Source: Hyphomicrobiales bacterium
Lineage (GTDB): Bacteria; Pseudomonadota; Alphaproteobacteria; Rhizobiales; Rhizobiaceae
Length of the DNA: 64,000 nucleotides
NCBI GenBank assembly: GCA_900471925.1
Contig: UCGV01000007.1
Location: forward strand, 1 to 64,000
Reading direction: 5' to 3'
Shown: in pieces, positions 18,301 through 26,134 of the stretch
How the letters are laid out: every line of letters begins with the position of its first letter
How positions within the stretch are numbered: position 1 is the stretch's first letter
Notes under the pieces: model-generated
What the model was told of the DNA's origin: nothing
Seen by the model: only the letters and a program-made list of their open reading frames with translations
Database searches by the model: none
Translations under genes and position numbers: made by a program

Positions 18301-19437
18301 CACTCCGTCAGCGCCGATGCCGATGATGAGCTGGGCGAAGCCCTCGGCATTCGGGATGAAGCGACCATAGGGATCGGTGCGCAGCAGCGGAATATTGGAG
18401 ACATCGGCATCCGTCAGCTCGATACCGAGCATGGTGCGCGCCTGTTCCTTGATGTCGCCCCAGGTCGGCAGCCCGCGCGCGCCGTCCAGCAGATTGCCGG
18501 TGGCAACGGGCTTGCCTTCGTGCATGACGTATTCGCGCAGGAAGACCTGATGGGAGGCATGGGACGTATAGGTCTGGTTCTGGTCAACCCAGGGCGTCGT
18601 CGTATTGGCCGCCACTTCGCCATCAGCCGTTCTGGAGGCGCGTGTCAGCGCCATGAAATTGGTATGCGGGCTCGCGGGGTCGTAGAGCGGATCACCCGGC
18701 TGCAGCGGAATATAGACCGTGCCGGCACCACCTTTTGCCACCAGGTCGAGACCGTGGTCGAAGAACTGGCCGAAGAGCGTGAACATCGAGTTGTAGGGAG
18801 CGGAATCACCGATATCGGGCGATACGTTCTCGAAATTGTAGACGTAGACAGGCGTGCCGGCGGCAGCGAGGACCGTTCCGTCCGGCCCAAGTACATCGGC
18901 TTGGTGGACGACGGCGATGCCCTCTGAATCAAGCAGTTCGGTGCGCGTGGCGGTCTTTCCCTCCGCGAGCATCGCCTCATAGACCATGATCGCCGCCGGG
19001 TTGTTGCTGGTCTCATCGACGATCAGGTTCGAGATAATGCGCGGGTCGGCATCGACCACTGTTCCCGCACCAAGCATCGGACCGGCCGAGGTTCCCGGCG
19101 TATAGTCGTTGTTGTTGAGACTGACCGGGTTCTGCGGCGTGCCGAACCCCATCGTGTCGTCGCCTTCGTTGATATAGTTCGGCCCGACGAGCGATACGAA
19201 AGGCTTGTCGGCAGCACCCCAGCTTTCCTGGCCCTCGATCAGATTGTTATAGGTGCCATCGACGGTGCGCAGACCGTAGGGCAACAGATGCGGCTGGGCC
19301 GCACCCGTCCCGTTGGCGCCGGCGGCCTCGCCGGCTTCGGCCACCAGCTCGGCGAGATCGCCCCCCGCGGCATGGGCTTCGGCAATCCTGATCTGCTTCA
19401 GGATGAATTCGAGATCGTGTTTGACGAGCGTTACCAT
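12355..19437 (-). CDS. Giant RTX haem peroxidase (peroxicin-type, animal-peroxidase superfamily)
   Basis: A 2360-residue secreted enzyme, the first gene of the secretion operon. Residues about 60-880 form an animal-type haem peroxidase domain. FGQFFDHGLDL near 220 supplies the distal His with the haem-linking Asp; RGNENIGLTSIHH near 462 supplies the catalytic Arg and second haem-linking Glu; YRFGHSMLN near 582 supplies the proximal His. RTX repeats follow at about 905-1050 and again near 1800. Between them lie a beta-sandwich region (about 1400-1550) and two cadherin-like repeats (1550-1790). A run of acidic residues near 2016-2056 precedes a final RTX block (about 2080-2230) and a serralysin-like end. 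No N-terminal signal is present, as type I substrates carry it C-terminally. It likely oxidises halides or phenolics outside the cell. AGGAGGGGA precedes the ATG. Confidence 0.88.
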   Translation of the reverse strand: MVTLVKHDLEFILKQIRIAEAHAAGGDLAELVAEAGEAAGANGTGAAQPHLLPYGLRTVDGTYNNLIEGQESWGAADKPFVSLVGPNYINEGDDTMGFGTPQNPVSLNNNDYTPGTSAGPMLGAGTVVDADPRIISNLIVDETSNNPAAIMVYEAMLAEGKTATRTELLDSEGIAVVHQADVLGPDGTVLAAAGTPVYVYNFENVSPDIGDSAPYNSMFTLFGQFFDHGLDLVAKGGAGTVYIPLQPGDPLYDPASPHTNFMALTRASRTADGEVAANTTTPWVDQNQTYTSHASHQVFLREYVMHEGKPVATGNLLDGARGLPTWGDIKEQARTMLGIELTDADVSNIPLLRTDPYGRFIPNAEGFAQLIIGIGADGVPNTADDIVVSGTPDAPVSTANAVRIGHAFLDDIAHSAVPVIANGVLVADADEVAGNPVAVNTRGQNVEYDDELLDAHYITGDGRGNENIGLTSIHHVFHSEHNKIVEDTKQVVLESVDLAFLNEWLLEPVNALPASQAEIDALVWNGERLFQASRFTTEMQYQHLVFEEFGRKMQPDIDAFLFEPSTDIDPAIFAEFAHAVYRFGHSMLNQDIDRLVENPDGTFSFDNITLFDGFLNPLELGAVDETGNVLVDHDQAAGAIIRGMSRQGGNEIDEFVTDVLRNQLVGIPLDLAALNIARGRDVGLPTLNQARAQFYQAAGQDTQLKPYTSWTDFALNLQNTPSIVNFIAAYGTHSTITGATTLDEKRAAAAAIVLGTAGAPVDRLDFLNSTGAWATVESGLNAIDLWIGGLAEKKMDFGGMLGSTFAFVFELQMENLQEADRFYYLSRVQGLNLLNELENNSLTKIIMRNTDAGEGSAALPGDIFSTPDHTLEMDQSKQVDADPIFSDPILQALTPLVVRRDTDGDGDFDYLAYHGGDHVVMGGTGEDDTIVAGEGDDTIWGYGGNDTLEAGYGVDRVHGGEGDDIITNAGTDIGAADFLHGEGGNDVMHGGSGLALIFGNEGKDFIIAGPDGKHVLGGLGDDFIRGGDGGDFLMGNEGNDWIEGGGRFDTLAGENSELFFNSSIIGHDVLNGDGSDTDYDAESGDDIMFQGNGIQRSNGMAGFDWAIHKGDQTAANSDLGIPLFATQEGFILRDRFDLVEGLSGWVHDDVLTGRVTPTNARAELQNTAAIPAEGSPLDSYSNSLLEKNLSLIDGLSELVAHLARTAVTVNGVTEQVVMDTADASDILLGGGGSDRITGLAGDDIIDGDRWLNVRIRITDAGGNEIGSSDGLTKIVYAADGSKPFGDRTLSELMFDRTLNPSQLEIVREIIDGNEEGDIDVAVYTDVRANYTITRNADGSITVDHTGFDADGGPDGNEETLPNPVSDGTDRLFNIERLRFSDGEFALSPPQLRLYTVDRGEYRDDFSPSNYTGSDGTTLWTSSWIESSDTGGATGGDVLVTNGQLRFDEEGNGASIQRSLNLAGATTARITYTVTESGLDQGDAVTVWFSANGTTFTQIDTINSATNSATRSFDLTGPFSASAVVRFTSTTLGNNDIVDIDTVTVEFTRPAATPSVNYATSFVENGLPVAIASGPVVTDDDGQLVSARIVLTNAQNGDELTIGALPAGISAETDLSVAGQIAIILTGAATLAAYQAAIQTVSFANASDLPGTVARVINVTVNDGLMDSDPATTTISVTAVNDLPVAGDDGIITNVATGSFIVPEWALLANDTDIDSVLNITGVTENGTNFAAVAGPTGDVTVTHSTTQQRSFTYTVSDGSATDTATVSVTRDTNDVAGTTGNNILIGDNSASSFDGGTGNDIILAGGGNDTIVWNANNTGATDGRDIVDGGAGTDTFDLNGRGGQGGAETFRIYTRQAAVDAGITGLRLETEIVITRNGTDNASVIAELDNIEEITVGAITLDDGTPTGGTTGGDTITVIGDFSQTSLALNTITIDGSNGDDVIDISALSSAHRIVFRSNGGNDTIIGTLRPQDVIELPDGAVPGDYETTTDEDGRTTMSNGSGSISYVSADGQTPNFGSDDEHEEEEEDDDVPAGGDDDCGNGNEAEEEDDEPNTENGPSSPAAPRTLIGTVNGEALLGAAAADMILAGDGADIIVGESGADILRGEGGNDLITGGAGADVAAGGDGDDQIHGGADDDFIFGDAGADRLYGDDGGDVIEGGAGDDQVWAGNGDDLVLARANDGSDTYWGGEGADVLDYAAATGNLTVDLGNGFMGRGSVTGGNTGSDTVYDFENFIGGSGHDTITASVAVNVIDGGLGDDIFRFNSAAAANGDKIYGFQPGDRIDFSAIDADTATTGIQGFQLKTGAITATGQIAVSHETVNGEAVTVLRGNVDADPEADFELMIAGTHNLKAADFNGVS

Positions 19438-19844
19438 ATTCCCCTCCTGCGGTCCGCGTTTCCTGCACGGCCGGCGTGTTGCGCAAATTTCTCCCCTCCG
19501 CCGGAGCGACTGCTCCGTCGGAAATGTCCCTTGATGGATGTGAAACCGGCCTTCCCTCGGCCCGGCTTGCCTTAATGTGATCGTCCTACAATCGAGCCGG
19601 CTTTTGAACGGCGTATGGTCCGACGAAGTTTTGGATGTTGGTCCCTGCCAAATCCGGACCTTCCGTCCTTATCGAAACGGCCCGATGGTCCATCCCGGAA
19701 TTGGCCTTTGGTCTGATAGACACCGGCCTTTGGACTGGACCGATTGGTCCTTTTATTCTTGCTGAAATACTGCAATCATGCCGATACAAGGGGGAGGCGA
19801 TCAGGTATTTCGGGTAGCCGCGATGCCGGTCGGACAGCAGCAGC
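19438..19844. other. Divergent intergenic region between the peroxidase operon and the histidine kinase
   Basis: This 407-base gap contains the promoters of two divergent units and no supported gene. Short frames cross it, but the dominant structure is a ~23-bp degenerate repeat (separate entry), and 23 is not a multiple of three, which argues against coding repeats. Bases 19440-19455 hold the ribosome site of the peroxidase gene. Confidence 0.7.
19616..19750. repeat. Degenerate ~23-bp tandem array, about six units
   Basis: Two interleaved series of GGNCC-like cores recur with a 22-24 base period. Series one starts at 19617 (GGTCC), 19640 (GGTCC), 19664 (CGTCC), 19687 (GGTCC), 19710 (GGTCT) and 19732 (GGACT). 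Series two starts at 19656 (GGACC), 19679 (GGCCC), 19703 (GGCC), 19725 (GGCC) and 19746 (GGTCC), 16 bases after series one. The layout suggests stacked protein-binding sites in a shared control region. Confidence 0.65.
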
Positions 19845-21302
19845 GTGCATGACGCAATGCATAAAATCGAACAACTGAACGCGGGCAAAGCACGCGCCAT
19901 CACGTCGCCGTTGGAATGGCTTGCGGCCCGCACGCTTTCCACGCAGTTTCTGATAGGCAGCGGCCTGGTCATCCTGCTTGCGACCATTTCAGCCGGCTAT
20001 CTGACGACACGGATCGTTTCCGACAATGCGCTAAGCAGCAAGGCAGGCACGACCGCACTTCTGCTGCAGAGTGTTACGGAAGCGATGGTACAGGATCTGG
20101 CGCGTTCAAAGAGCTTGGGAGCGGCCAACATATCCCGGCTGGATTCTCTCTTCGCGGATTCCGAATTTAAGGCCCGCTTTCCGCATTTCGACGTCTGGAC
20201 CACCGACGGCACAGTCGCCTATTCGCGAGACAAGGCGATTATCGGCAAGCGCTTCGATCCGTCACCCGGCCTGACCGGCTCTCTTGCCGGCGAAATCGTC
20301 TCGACATACGCGAATCTCAATGCGGCGGAGCACACGTTCCGTAACATCGACACGCGCTTCCTCGAAATTTACAGTCCGCTGCACGATCAGGCGACCGGCC
20401 GCATCATCGGCGTTGCCGAAATCCATGAGGATCCCACCGGCCTGAACGACGAATTGCGGCGGCTGCGGCTGACGACCTGGGCAACGGTTGCGCTGTTTTC
20501 CGGTTTCGTGATGCTCGGCCTCTTCATCATCGTCAGGCGCGGCAGCCAGACGATCGAAAGCCAGCGGCAGGCCTTGCGGCATCGCGCAGAAGAAGCGGAG
20601 CTCACCTCCAGGGAGCTTCTGGAGCTGCGCGACAGGGCAAGGCGGGCCTCGATAGAACTTGCCGACATGAACGAGCAGTTCATGCGCCGCATCGGCGCCG
20701 ATCTGCATGACGGGCCAGTACAGCTCGTCACGCTGGCGATCCTGCAGCTTGACCAGCTGCGTACCATGGATGAAGCCGGCGACCGAAACAGGGTAGTCGA
20801 CGGAACCGTGAAGATCCTTGGCGACGTGCTTTCCGACACGCGCTCGGTCAGCCGCTCCCTGTTGCTGCCGGAAATCACGCATCTTCCCGCACGCGATATC
20901 ATCGCCCATGCGATCCGGCAGCATGAAAGCCGGACGGGAACTTCCGTGTGCTTCACGCCGGAAGGCGCGAACGCGGATCTGCCGCCGGCTGTGAAAACCT
21001 GTCTTTACCGCTTCGTGCAGGAAGGCCTCAACAATGCCTACAGGCATGCAGGCGGCAACGGGCAGACCGTGCGATGTCGGATCGACATTCCCTCGGTCGA
21101 AGTCTCGATCGAGGATGATGGCCTGCCGCCCGGCATGCTGCCCTCGGCCGACAAGAGCGGCGGCTTGGGAATTTATGGCCTGCGGCAACGGATAGAGAGC
21201 TTCGGCGGCAAACTTCTCATCGACCGGCGAGCGAACGGCGGCACTCTTCTGCAGATGAATCTCGAACTGCAGGACGATAGCTTCCCGGCGGAAGAAGATT
21301 AG
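19845..21302 (+). CDS. Membrane sensor histidine kinase (HisKA_3/NarX-like)
   Basis: A 485-residue inner-membrane sensor. Membrane segments lie near residues 34-56 (FLIGSGLVILLATISAGYL) and 209-230 (TTWATVALFSGFVMLGLFII), enclosing a ~150-residue periplasmic sensor. A coiled linker follows (about 240-280). The phospho-acceptor box GADLHDGPVQLVTLAILQL places His near 288. The ATPase part has an N box EGLNNAYRHAGG near 395 and a G box GGLGIYGLRQRIESFGG near 445. It should phosphorylate the NarL-type regulator downstream. The start is a GTG with a weak ribosome site; an ATG at 19857 is an alternative. The divergent position suggests control of the peroxidase secretion operon, which is inference. 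Confidence 0.88.
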   Translation: MHDAMHKIEQLNAGKARAITSPLEWLAARTLSTQFLIGSGLVILLATISAGYLTTRIVSDNALSSKAGTTALLLQSVTEAMVQDLARSKSLGAANISRLDSLFADSEFKARFPHFDVWTTDGTVAYSRDKAIIGKRFDPSPGLTGSLAGEIVSTYANLNAAEHTFRNIDTRFLEIYSPLHDQATGRIIGVAEIHEDPTGLNDELRRLRLTTWATVALFSGFVMLGLFIIVRRGSQTIESQRQALRHRAEEAELTSRELLELRDRARRASIELADMNEQFMRRIGADLHDGPVQLVTLAILQLDQLRTMDEAGDRNRVVDGTVKILGDVLSDTRSVSRSLLLPEITHLPARDIIAHAIRQHESRTGTSVCFTPEGANADLPPAVKTCLYRFVQEGLNNAYRHAGGNGQTVRCRIDIPSVEVSIEDDGLPPGMLPSADKSGGLGIYGLRQRIESFGGKLLIDRRANGGTLLQMNLELQDDSFPAEED

Positions 21303-21533
21303 AATTATACTTTGCCGTGGCCGCCATACTCACAATAGGTGGGTATGAAAAGGTTTCGCTTTGGGCATGCTGAAGGCGGCAAGTCTTAGGTATAAATTCG
21401 AGGAAAACGTTCATTTGACGCCCGTGCGACCAACTATGATGGCGAGATTAACCAACCATTAAGTTCCTTCTTTAATTTCGCATTCGCTTACATTAGATTT
21501 GCCAAAAGATAAAAGGGGGAGATAATCGCGATC

Positions 21534-22211
21534 ATGTCTATATCTGTGGCATTTGTTGATGATCACCCAATATTGCTTGAAGGCCTGGTCAGCCTCTATT
21601 CCAGCAAGAAGGATCTGCGTATTGCGGCTCAGGGGCAAAATGCGATCGACGCCCTGAAGATCGTCGAGGAATATCGTCCCGAAATTCTTGTGATCGACTT
21701 GAACATGCCCGGAGATGCTGTTTCCGCCATAGAATTAATTCTGAAGAATTATACATCGACCAAGGTCGTGGTATTCACGGCAACGTCCAATATCGAGACC
21801 GCCATTCAGGTTCTCAATCTCGGGGTCTGCGGCTACGTGCTGAAGGGCAGCACCGCACAGGATCTCTATGATGCCATCCGGATCGTATATGGCGGCAGCA
21901 CATTCATAACACCGGGGCTGGCTACCAAGGTCATCATGTCGATGAAGGCAGCGGAGCTTCGCCGGAAGGCACAGTTGCAGAAGCGGCTGAGCGCTCGTGA
22001 GGAGCAGATCGTCAACTATCTCATGCTCGGCAAGACGAACCGCGAAATCGCCAGCATGCTCGATATCAGCGAGAAGACTGTCAAGCACTACATGACGCTG
22101 CTGATGCAGAAACTCGATGCCCGCAACCGAGTGGAAGTCGTTCTCGCAGCCCAGAAGCTACACGCTGCAAACGAAGGTCATCCGACACCGCCCTCCACCA
22201 GCCTTATGTAA
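21534..22211 (+). CDS. NarL/FixJ-family response regulator
   Basis: A 225-residue DNA-binding regulator. The receiver domain has acidic residues D9/D10, phospho-acceptor D55 in ILVIDLNMPGD, the Thr in VVFTATSN and the Lys in GYVLKGST. The LuxR-type output domain (about 150-215) has LSAREEQIVNYLMLGKTNRE and the recognition region DISEKTVKHYMTLLMQKLDA. It pairs with the kinase gene 231 bases upstream; this gap is AT-rich and may hold a separate promoter. GGGGGAGA lies about 11 bases before the ATG, a slightly long spacing. Targets are unknown; the array at 19616-19750 is a candidate. Confidence 0.92.
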   Translation: MSISVAFVDDHPILLEGLVSLYSSKKDLRIAAQGQNAIDALKIVEEYRPEILVIDLNMPGDAVSAIELILKNYTSTKVVVFTATSNIETAIQVLNLGVCGYVLKGSTAQDLYDAIRIVYGGSTFITPGLATKVIMSMKAAELRRKAQLQKRLSAREEQIVNYLMLGKTNREIASMLDISEKTVKHYMTLLMQKLDARNRVEVVLAAQKLHAANEGHPTPPSTSLM

Positions 22212-22223
22212 GCCGACACGAAC

Positions 22224-22250
22224 CGAAACGTCTCCAGCAGACGCTTCGGC
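22224..22250. terminator. Possible hairpin between convergent genes
   Basis: CCGAAACGTCT (22224-22234) can pair with AGACGCTTCGG (22240-22250) with one mismatch. It lies between the convergent stops at 22211 and 22256. No U-run follows, so terminator function is uncertain. Confidence 0.35.
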
Positions 22251-22255
22251 AACTG

Positions 22256-23272
22256 TCAGGACGACCGCGTAAGCGGATTGGGCGCGGCGAAATGGCATGA
22301 TGTGAACTGGTCCGGTGAAACTTCGCGTAACGCCGGCCGCTCGACCTTGCAGATATCCTTGGCAATCGGACAGCGCGTGTGGAAACTGCAGCCCGGCGGA
22401 ACGCGTGACGGGCTCGGTACGTCGCCCTGCAGCACGATGCGGTTTGCCTTGCGGTCCGGATCGGGCTCGGGTGCAGCCGACAGCAGCGCCTGTGTATAGG
22501 GATGCTGCGGCATGGAATAGACCGACTTCTTCGGTCCAATCTCCACGATCCTGCCGAGATACATCACCGCCACGCGATCGGCGATGTGACGGACGACCGC
22601 GAGGTCATGGGCGATGAAGAGATAGGAGAGTTTCCGCTCGGCCTGCAGATCCTGCAACAGGTTGACGATCTGCGCCTGCACAGAAACATCGAGCGCAGAG
22701 ACCGGTTCGTCGGCGACAATGAATTGCGGATTGACCGATATGGCGCGGGCAATACCGATGCGCTGGCGCTGGCCGCCGGAGAACTGGCGCGGATAGCGGT
22801 CCATGAAACTCGGCGACAGACCGACCTGCGTCAACAGTTCGGCCACGCGGTCGCGACGCTCTCTTGACGATTTCACCAGCCCGAAGACTTCGAGCGGCTC
22901 GGAAATGATCTGGGCGATCGAGCGGCGCGGGCTGAGCGAGCCATAGGGATCCTGAAAGACCATCTGCATCTTGGCGCGCATCATGCGCATTTCAGCCGCA
23001 CTGAGAGACGTGATATCGCGCCCCTCGAACAGCACTTCACCATCGCTCGGCTGGATCAACCGCAACAGAAGCCGCCCGAGCGTGGACTTGCCGCAGCCGG
23101 ATTCGCCGACAAGCGCCAGCGTCTCGCCCGGCTTGACAGAGAAGGATGCACCATCCACGGCGCGCACGCCCCCTGAGGAGGAACTTGTGAAAGACAGGCC
23201 GCCAGCATCCGCAAAGGTCTTGCCCAGGTTTCGGACGGTCAACAGGTCGTCGACGCTGCTCATCTCTGTCAT
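22256..23272 (-). CDS. Peptide/oligosaccharide-type ABC transporter ATP-binding protein (DppF/OppF-like)
   Basis: A 338-residue cytoplasmic ATPase, last gene of the importer operon. Walker A is GESGCGKST near residue 53, the signature is [15 protein letters not shown], and Walker B is [12 protein letters not shown]. The C-terminal oligopeptide-transporter region has the cysteine cluster [15 protein letters not shown] plus a later SCHF, seen in many Dpp/Opp ATPases. The start overlaps the stop of the preceding ATPase gene by ATGA, so translation is coupled. With its partner it would power uptake of the substrate bound by the protein at 26135-27733. Confidence 0.9.
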   Translation of the reverse strand: MTEMSSVDDLLTVRNLGKTFADAGGLSFTSSSSGGVRAVDGASFSVKPGETLALVGESGCGKSTLGRLLLRLIQPSDGEVLFEGRDITSLSAAEMRMMRAKMQMVFQDPYGSLSPRRSIAQIISEPLEVFGLVKSSRERRDRVAELLTQVGLSPSFMDRYPRQFSGGQRQRIGIARAISVNPQFIVADEPVSALDVSVQAQIVNLLQDLQAERKLSYLFIAHDLAVVRHIADRVAVMYLGRIVEIGPKKSVYSMPQHPYTQALLSAAPEPDPDRKANRIVLQGDVPSPSRVPPGCSFHTRCPIAKDICKVERPALREVSPDQFTSCHFAAPNPLTRSS

Positions 23273-24261
23273 GCGGTTGCTCCGGCGGTGACCCAGCAGG
23301 CCGCCTTATGGCGTTCTGAAACGGTGAACATGGGCGGCATTTCGGCGGCGCATCTATCGGTGCGGTCGCCGCAGCGGGCATAGAAGGGACAGCCCTGCTT
23401 GACCGTGCCAGCAAGCGGAACGGAACCAGGGATCTGGTAGAGGCGCGAACGCTCGTCATCGAGCCTTGGGATCGATTGCAGGAGACCACGCGTATAGGGA
23501 TGACTCGGATTGCTGAAGATGGAGCGCACATCCGCATCCTCGACGACATGGCCGGCATACATGACGATGACACGGTCGCAGACTTCGGCGATGACGCCGA
23601 GATCGTGCGAGATCAGCAGGACAGCCGTGTTCAGCGTCTTGCGCACCTTTGCCATCAGATCGAGAACCTGCGCCTGGATGGTGACGTCGAGCGCCGTCGT
23701 CGGTTCGTCGGCGATCAAGAGTTTCGGATTGCAGGCCACCGCCATTGCGATCATCACTCGCTGGCGCATGCCGCCGGAGAATTGATGCGGATAGGCATCG
23801 AGCCGGCCTTCCGGATTGGGGATGCCGACGAGCTTCAAGAGTTCGATGATACGGGCGCGGCGCTGCTCGCGGTTCATCTTCTCATGCAGCTTGATCGCCT
23901 CGCCGATCTGGTCCCCGATCGTCATGACCGGGTTCAGCGAGCTCATCGGCTCCTGGAAGATCATGGCAATGTCGCGGCCGCGGATCTCCGGCAGTTTCGA
24001 CTTCGGCAGATCGAGAAGGTTGACGCCTTCCAGCTCGATGCGTCCCTGTGCGATGCGGCCGGGCGGATTGGGGATCAAGCCCATGATCGACAGGGATGTG
24101 ATTGACTTACCCGAGCCCGATTCACCGACGATACCGACCGAACCGCCAGCCTCGATCTCGAAGGAGACGCCGTTGACGACACGGATGGGGGAATCCTTCG
24201 GGCCGAATTCGACAGCGAGATTTTCGACCCTGAGCAGAGGTGGCTTCTGTTTGGACGTCAT
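23269..24261 (-). CDS. Peptide/oligosaccharide-type ABC transporter ATP-binding protein (DppD/OppD-like)
   Basis: A 330-residue ATPase. Walker A is GESGSGKS near residue 43, the signature [16 protein letters not shown], and Walker [13 protein letters not shown]. The C-terminus has the Dpp/Opp cysteine cluster ([15 protein letters not shown]). The ATG at 24261 overlaps the permease stop as ATGA, which decides the start; sequence further upstream in the frame is the permease gene in another frame. It forms a heterodimer with the DppF-like protein. Confidence 0.9.
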   Translation of the reverse strand: MTSKQKPPLLRVENLAVEFGPKDSPIRVVNGVSFEIEAGGSVGIVGESGSGKSITSLSIMGLIPNPPGRIAQGRIELEGVNLLDLPKSKLPEIRGRDIAMIFQEPMSSLNPVMTIGDQIGEAIKLHEKMNREQRRARIIELLKLVGIPNPEGRLDAYPHQFSGGMRQRVMIAMAVACNPKLLIADEPTTALDVTIQAQVLDLMAKVRKTLNTAVLLISHDLGVIAEVCDRVIVMYAGHVVEDADVRSIFSNPSHPYTRGLLQSIPRLDDERSRLYQIPGSVPLAGTVKQGCPFYARCGDRTDRCAAEMPPMFTVSERHKAACWVTAGATA

Positions 24262-25166
24262 TGGCTCGTCTCCGGGTCCAGCATGTCGCGTACCGCATCG
24301 CCGATCAGGTTGAAGGACAGGACCACGCAAGTGATGGCAAAGCCGGCCGCGATGATCGGCCAAGGCGAGCCGAAGAGATTGTTCAGGCCATCACGGATGA
24401 TGTTGCCCCAGCTTGGATTAGGCGCGCGGGTGCCGATGCCGAGAAAGCTGAGGGACGCTTCGAGACGGATGGCCGAGGCTACCCAGAGCGTCATCAGCAC
24501 GACGATCGGAGCCGCGATATTCGGAATGATATGGCGGAAGATGATGACGGGCGTGCGCACCCCGACGGCAATCGCCGCTTCGACATAGGGCTCCTGCTTG
24601 ACGGAGAGCGTCGAGGCGCGGGCGACACGGGCAAAGCCGGGAATGAACGCGACGGTGATGACGGCGATAATGTTCCAGAAGGCACCACCGAGCACGGCTG
24701 CGATGATGATTGCGAGCAATAGTTCCGGGAAGGCGAGCAACAGGTCGATGAACCGACTGATGATTCGATCGATCAGCCCGCCGAAATAGCCGGCGGTGAC
24801 GCCGAGCGCGGTGCCGAGCAGTGCGGCAAGTGCCGGCGAGATCAGACCGAAGAGTAGCGAATTGCGCGAGCCGTGGATCATGCGGGAGAGAACGTCGCGC
24901 CCGAACTGATCCGTACCCAACCAGTGCGCGGCCGAGGGCGCCTTGTTGATCGAGAGAATGCTCTGGGCCAGAGGATCATAGGGCGCAAGCACCGGCGCGA
25001 AGACCGCAATCACGAAGAAGACGAGCGCGATCGCCAGCGCGAAGAGGGTTGAGGGCCGGTGCAGCAGCGTTTTCGACAGAAGCGACAGCAGGCCAGGCGC
25101 GGGTGCCAGCAAGGGCTGCTCGGAAGCCTGTAAAGCAGACCCCGGCGTTTGAGTGATGATGCTCAT
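24258..25166 (-). CDS. ABC transporter permease (DppC/OppC-like)
   Basis: A 302-residue inner-membrane permease with about six membrane segments. The N-terminal part (TLFALAIALVFFVIAVFAPV) and HWLGTDQFGRDVLSRMIHGS are typical of the DppC family. The ATPase-docking EAA loop is EAAIAVGVRTPVIIFRHIIP. The start shares one base with the stop of the DppB-like gene, so the two are translated together. Confidence 0.9.
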   Translation of the reverse strand: MSIITQTPGSALQASEQPLLAPAPGLLSLLSKTLLHRPSTLFALAIALVFFVIAVFAPVLAPYDPLAQSILSINKAPSAAHWLGTDQFGRDVLSRMIHGSRNSLLFGLISPALAALLGTALGVTAGYFGGLIDRIISRFIDLLLAFPELLLAIIIAAVLGGAFWNIIAVITVAFIPGFARVARASTLSVKQEPYVEAAIAVGVRTPVIIFRHIIPNIAAPIVVLMTLWVASAIRLEASLSFLGIGTRAPNPSWGNIIRDGLNNLFGSPWPIIAAGFAITCVVLSFNLIGDAVRDMLDPETSQ

Positions 25167-26101
25167 TATTTCACCCGGATGCGAGGATCGATGACGATGT
25201 AGAGAAGATCCATCACCAGATTGATGACAAGGACGAGGAGCGCGAAGACAACGACGCCGCCCTGGATGATGCCGTAGTCTCGCTCGTTGATCGCCTGGAT
25301 GAGCAGGCGTCCGAGACCGGGCCTGTTGAAGACCAGCTCGACAGCGACCGAACCCGACAGGGTGGCAAGCAGGCTGAGGCCCATGCCGGTCGACAGCGGC
25401 AGCAGCGCGTTGCGCAGGCCGTGGCGATAGATGACGCGCGGTTCGCGGGCACCCTTGGCACGGGCGGTGCGGACATAATCCTTACCGAGCGTTTCCAGAA
25501 GTGCCGTCCGTGACAGCCGGCCGATGAAGGCGGCCTTGACGAGGGCGAGCGTCAGTGCCGGCAGCACGATATGGTACATGCGATCCATGAAACCATCGCC
25601 ACCGCCATTGATCGGGAACCAACCGAGGTTCAGCGCAAAGCCGATCAGGAGCAGCGCGCCGAGATAGAAATCCGGAATGGCGTAGCCGAAGAGGGCAAAG
25701 GCGCGCATGGCAGAATCCGGCAGCCGGTCACGATTGGTTGCGGCCAGCACGCCGAAGGGCACACCGGCACCGACGCCGATGATCATCGCCGCAATGGTGA
25801 GTTCGATCGTGTAGGGCAGATTGGCGGCGATCAGGTTCAGCACCGGCTCGCCGTTCATGTAGGACTGACCGAAATCGAGACTGAGCACGCCGATCAGGAA
25901 GTTGATGTATTGCTGCCAGAGCGGCACATCGAGCCCCATCTGGTGGCGGAAGGCTGCAAGCTGCTCTGGGAGAGCCATGTCTCCCAGAGCAGCAATCGCC
26001 GGATCACCCGGCAGGATCCGCATCGCGATGAACACGAGCGTGAGCACCAGCCAGATTGTCGGAATGGCATCCGCCAGCCGGAGGAGAAAATATCTAGCCA
26101 T
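25166..26101 (-). CDS. ABC transporter permease (DppB/OppB-like)
   Basis: A 311-residue inner-membrane permease with about six segments. It opens with MARYFLLRLADAIPTIWLVL and has the EAA loop near 190-215 (KDYVRTARAKGAREPRVIYR). The C-terminal LLYIVIDPRIRVK is typical of DppB. The ATG at 26101 is preferred over that at 26107 because GGGTGA sits six bases before it. It follows the binding-protein gene by 33 bases with no hairpin. Confidence 0.9.
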   Translation of the reverse strand: MARYFLLRLADAIPTIWLVLTLVFIAMRILPGDPAIAALGDMALPEQLAAFRHQMGLDVPLWQQYINFLIGVLSLDFGQSYMNGEPVLNLIAANLPYTIELTIAAMIIGVGAGVPFGVLAATNRDRLPDSAMRAFALFGYAIPDFYLGALLLIGFALNLGWFPINGGGDGFMDRMYHIVLPALTLALVKAAFIGRLSRTALLETLGKDYVRTARAKGAREPRVIYRHGLRNALLPLSTGMGLSLLATLSGSVAVELVFNRPGLGRLLIQAINERDYGIIQGGVVVFALLVLVINLVMDLLYIVIDPRIRVK

Positions 26102-26134
26102 GGTCATTCACCCGCATTCATCGCGACCTGGAAA

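Noticed and set aside
19586..19987. 133-codon minus-strand frame across the 23-bp array
   Set aside because: No ribosome site, overlap with the kinase start, and a repeat period that is not a multiple of three.
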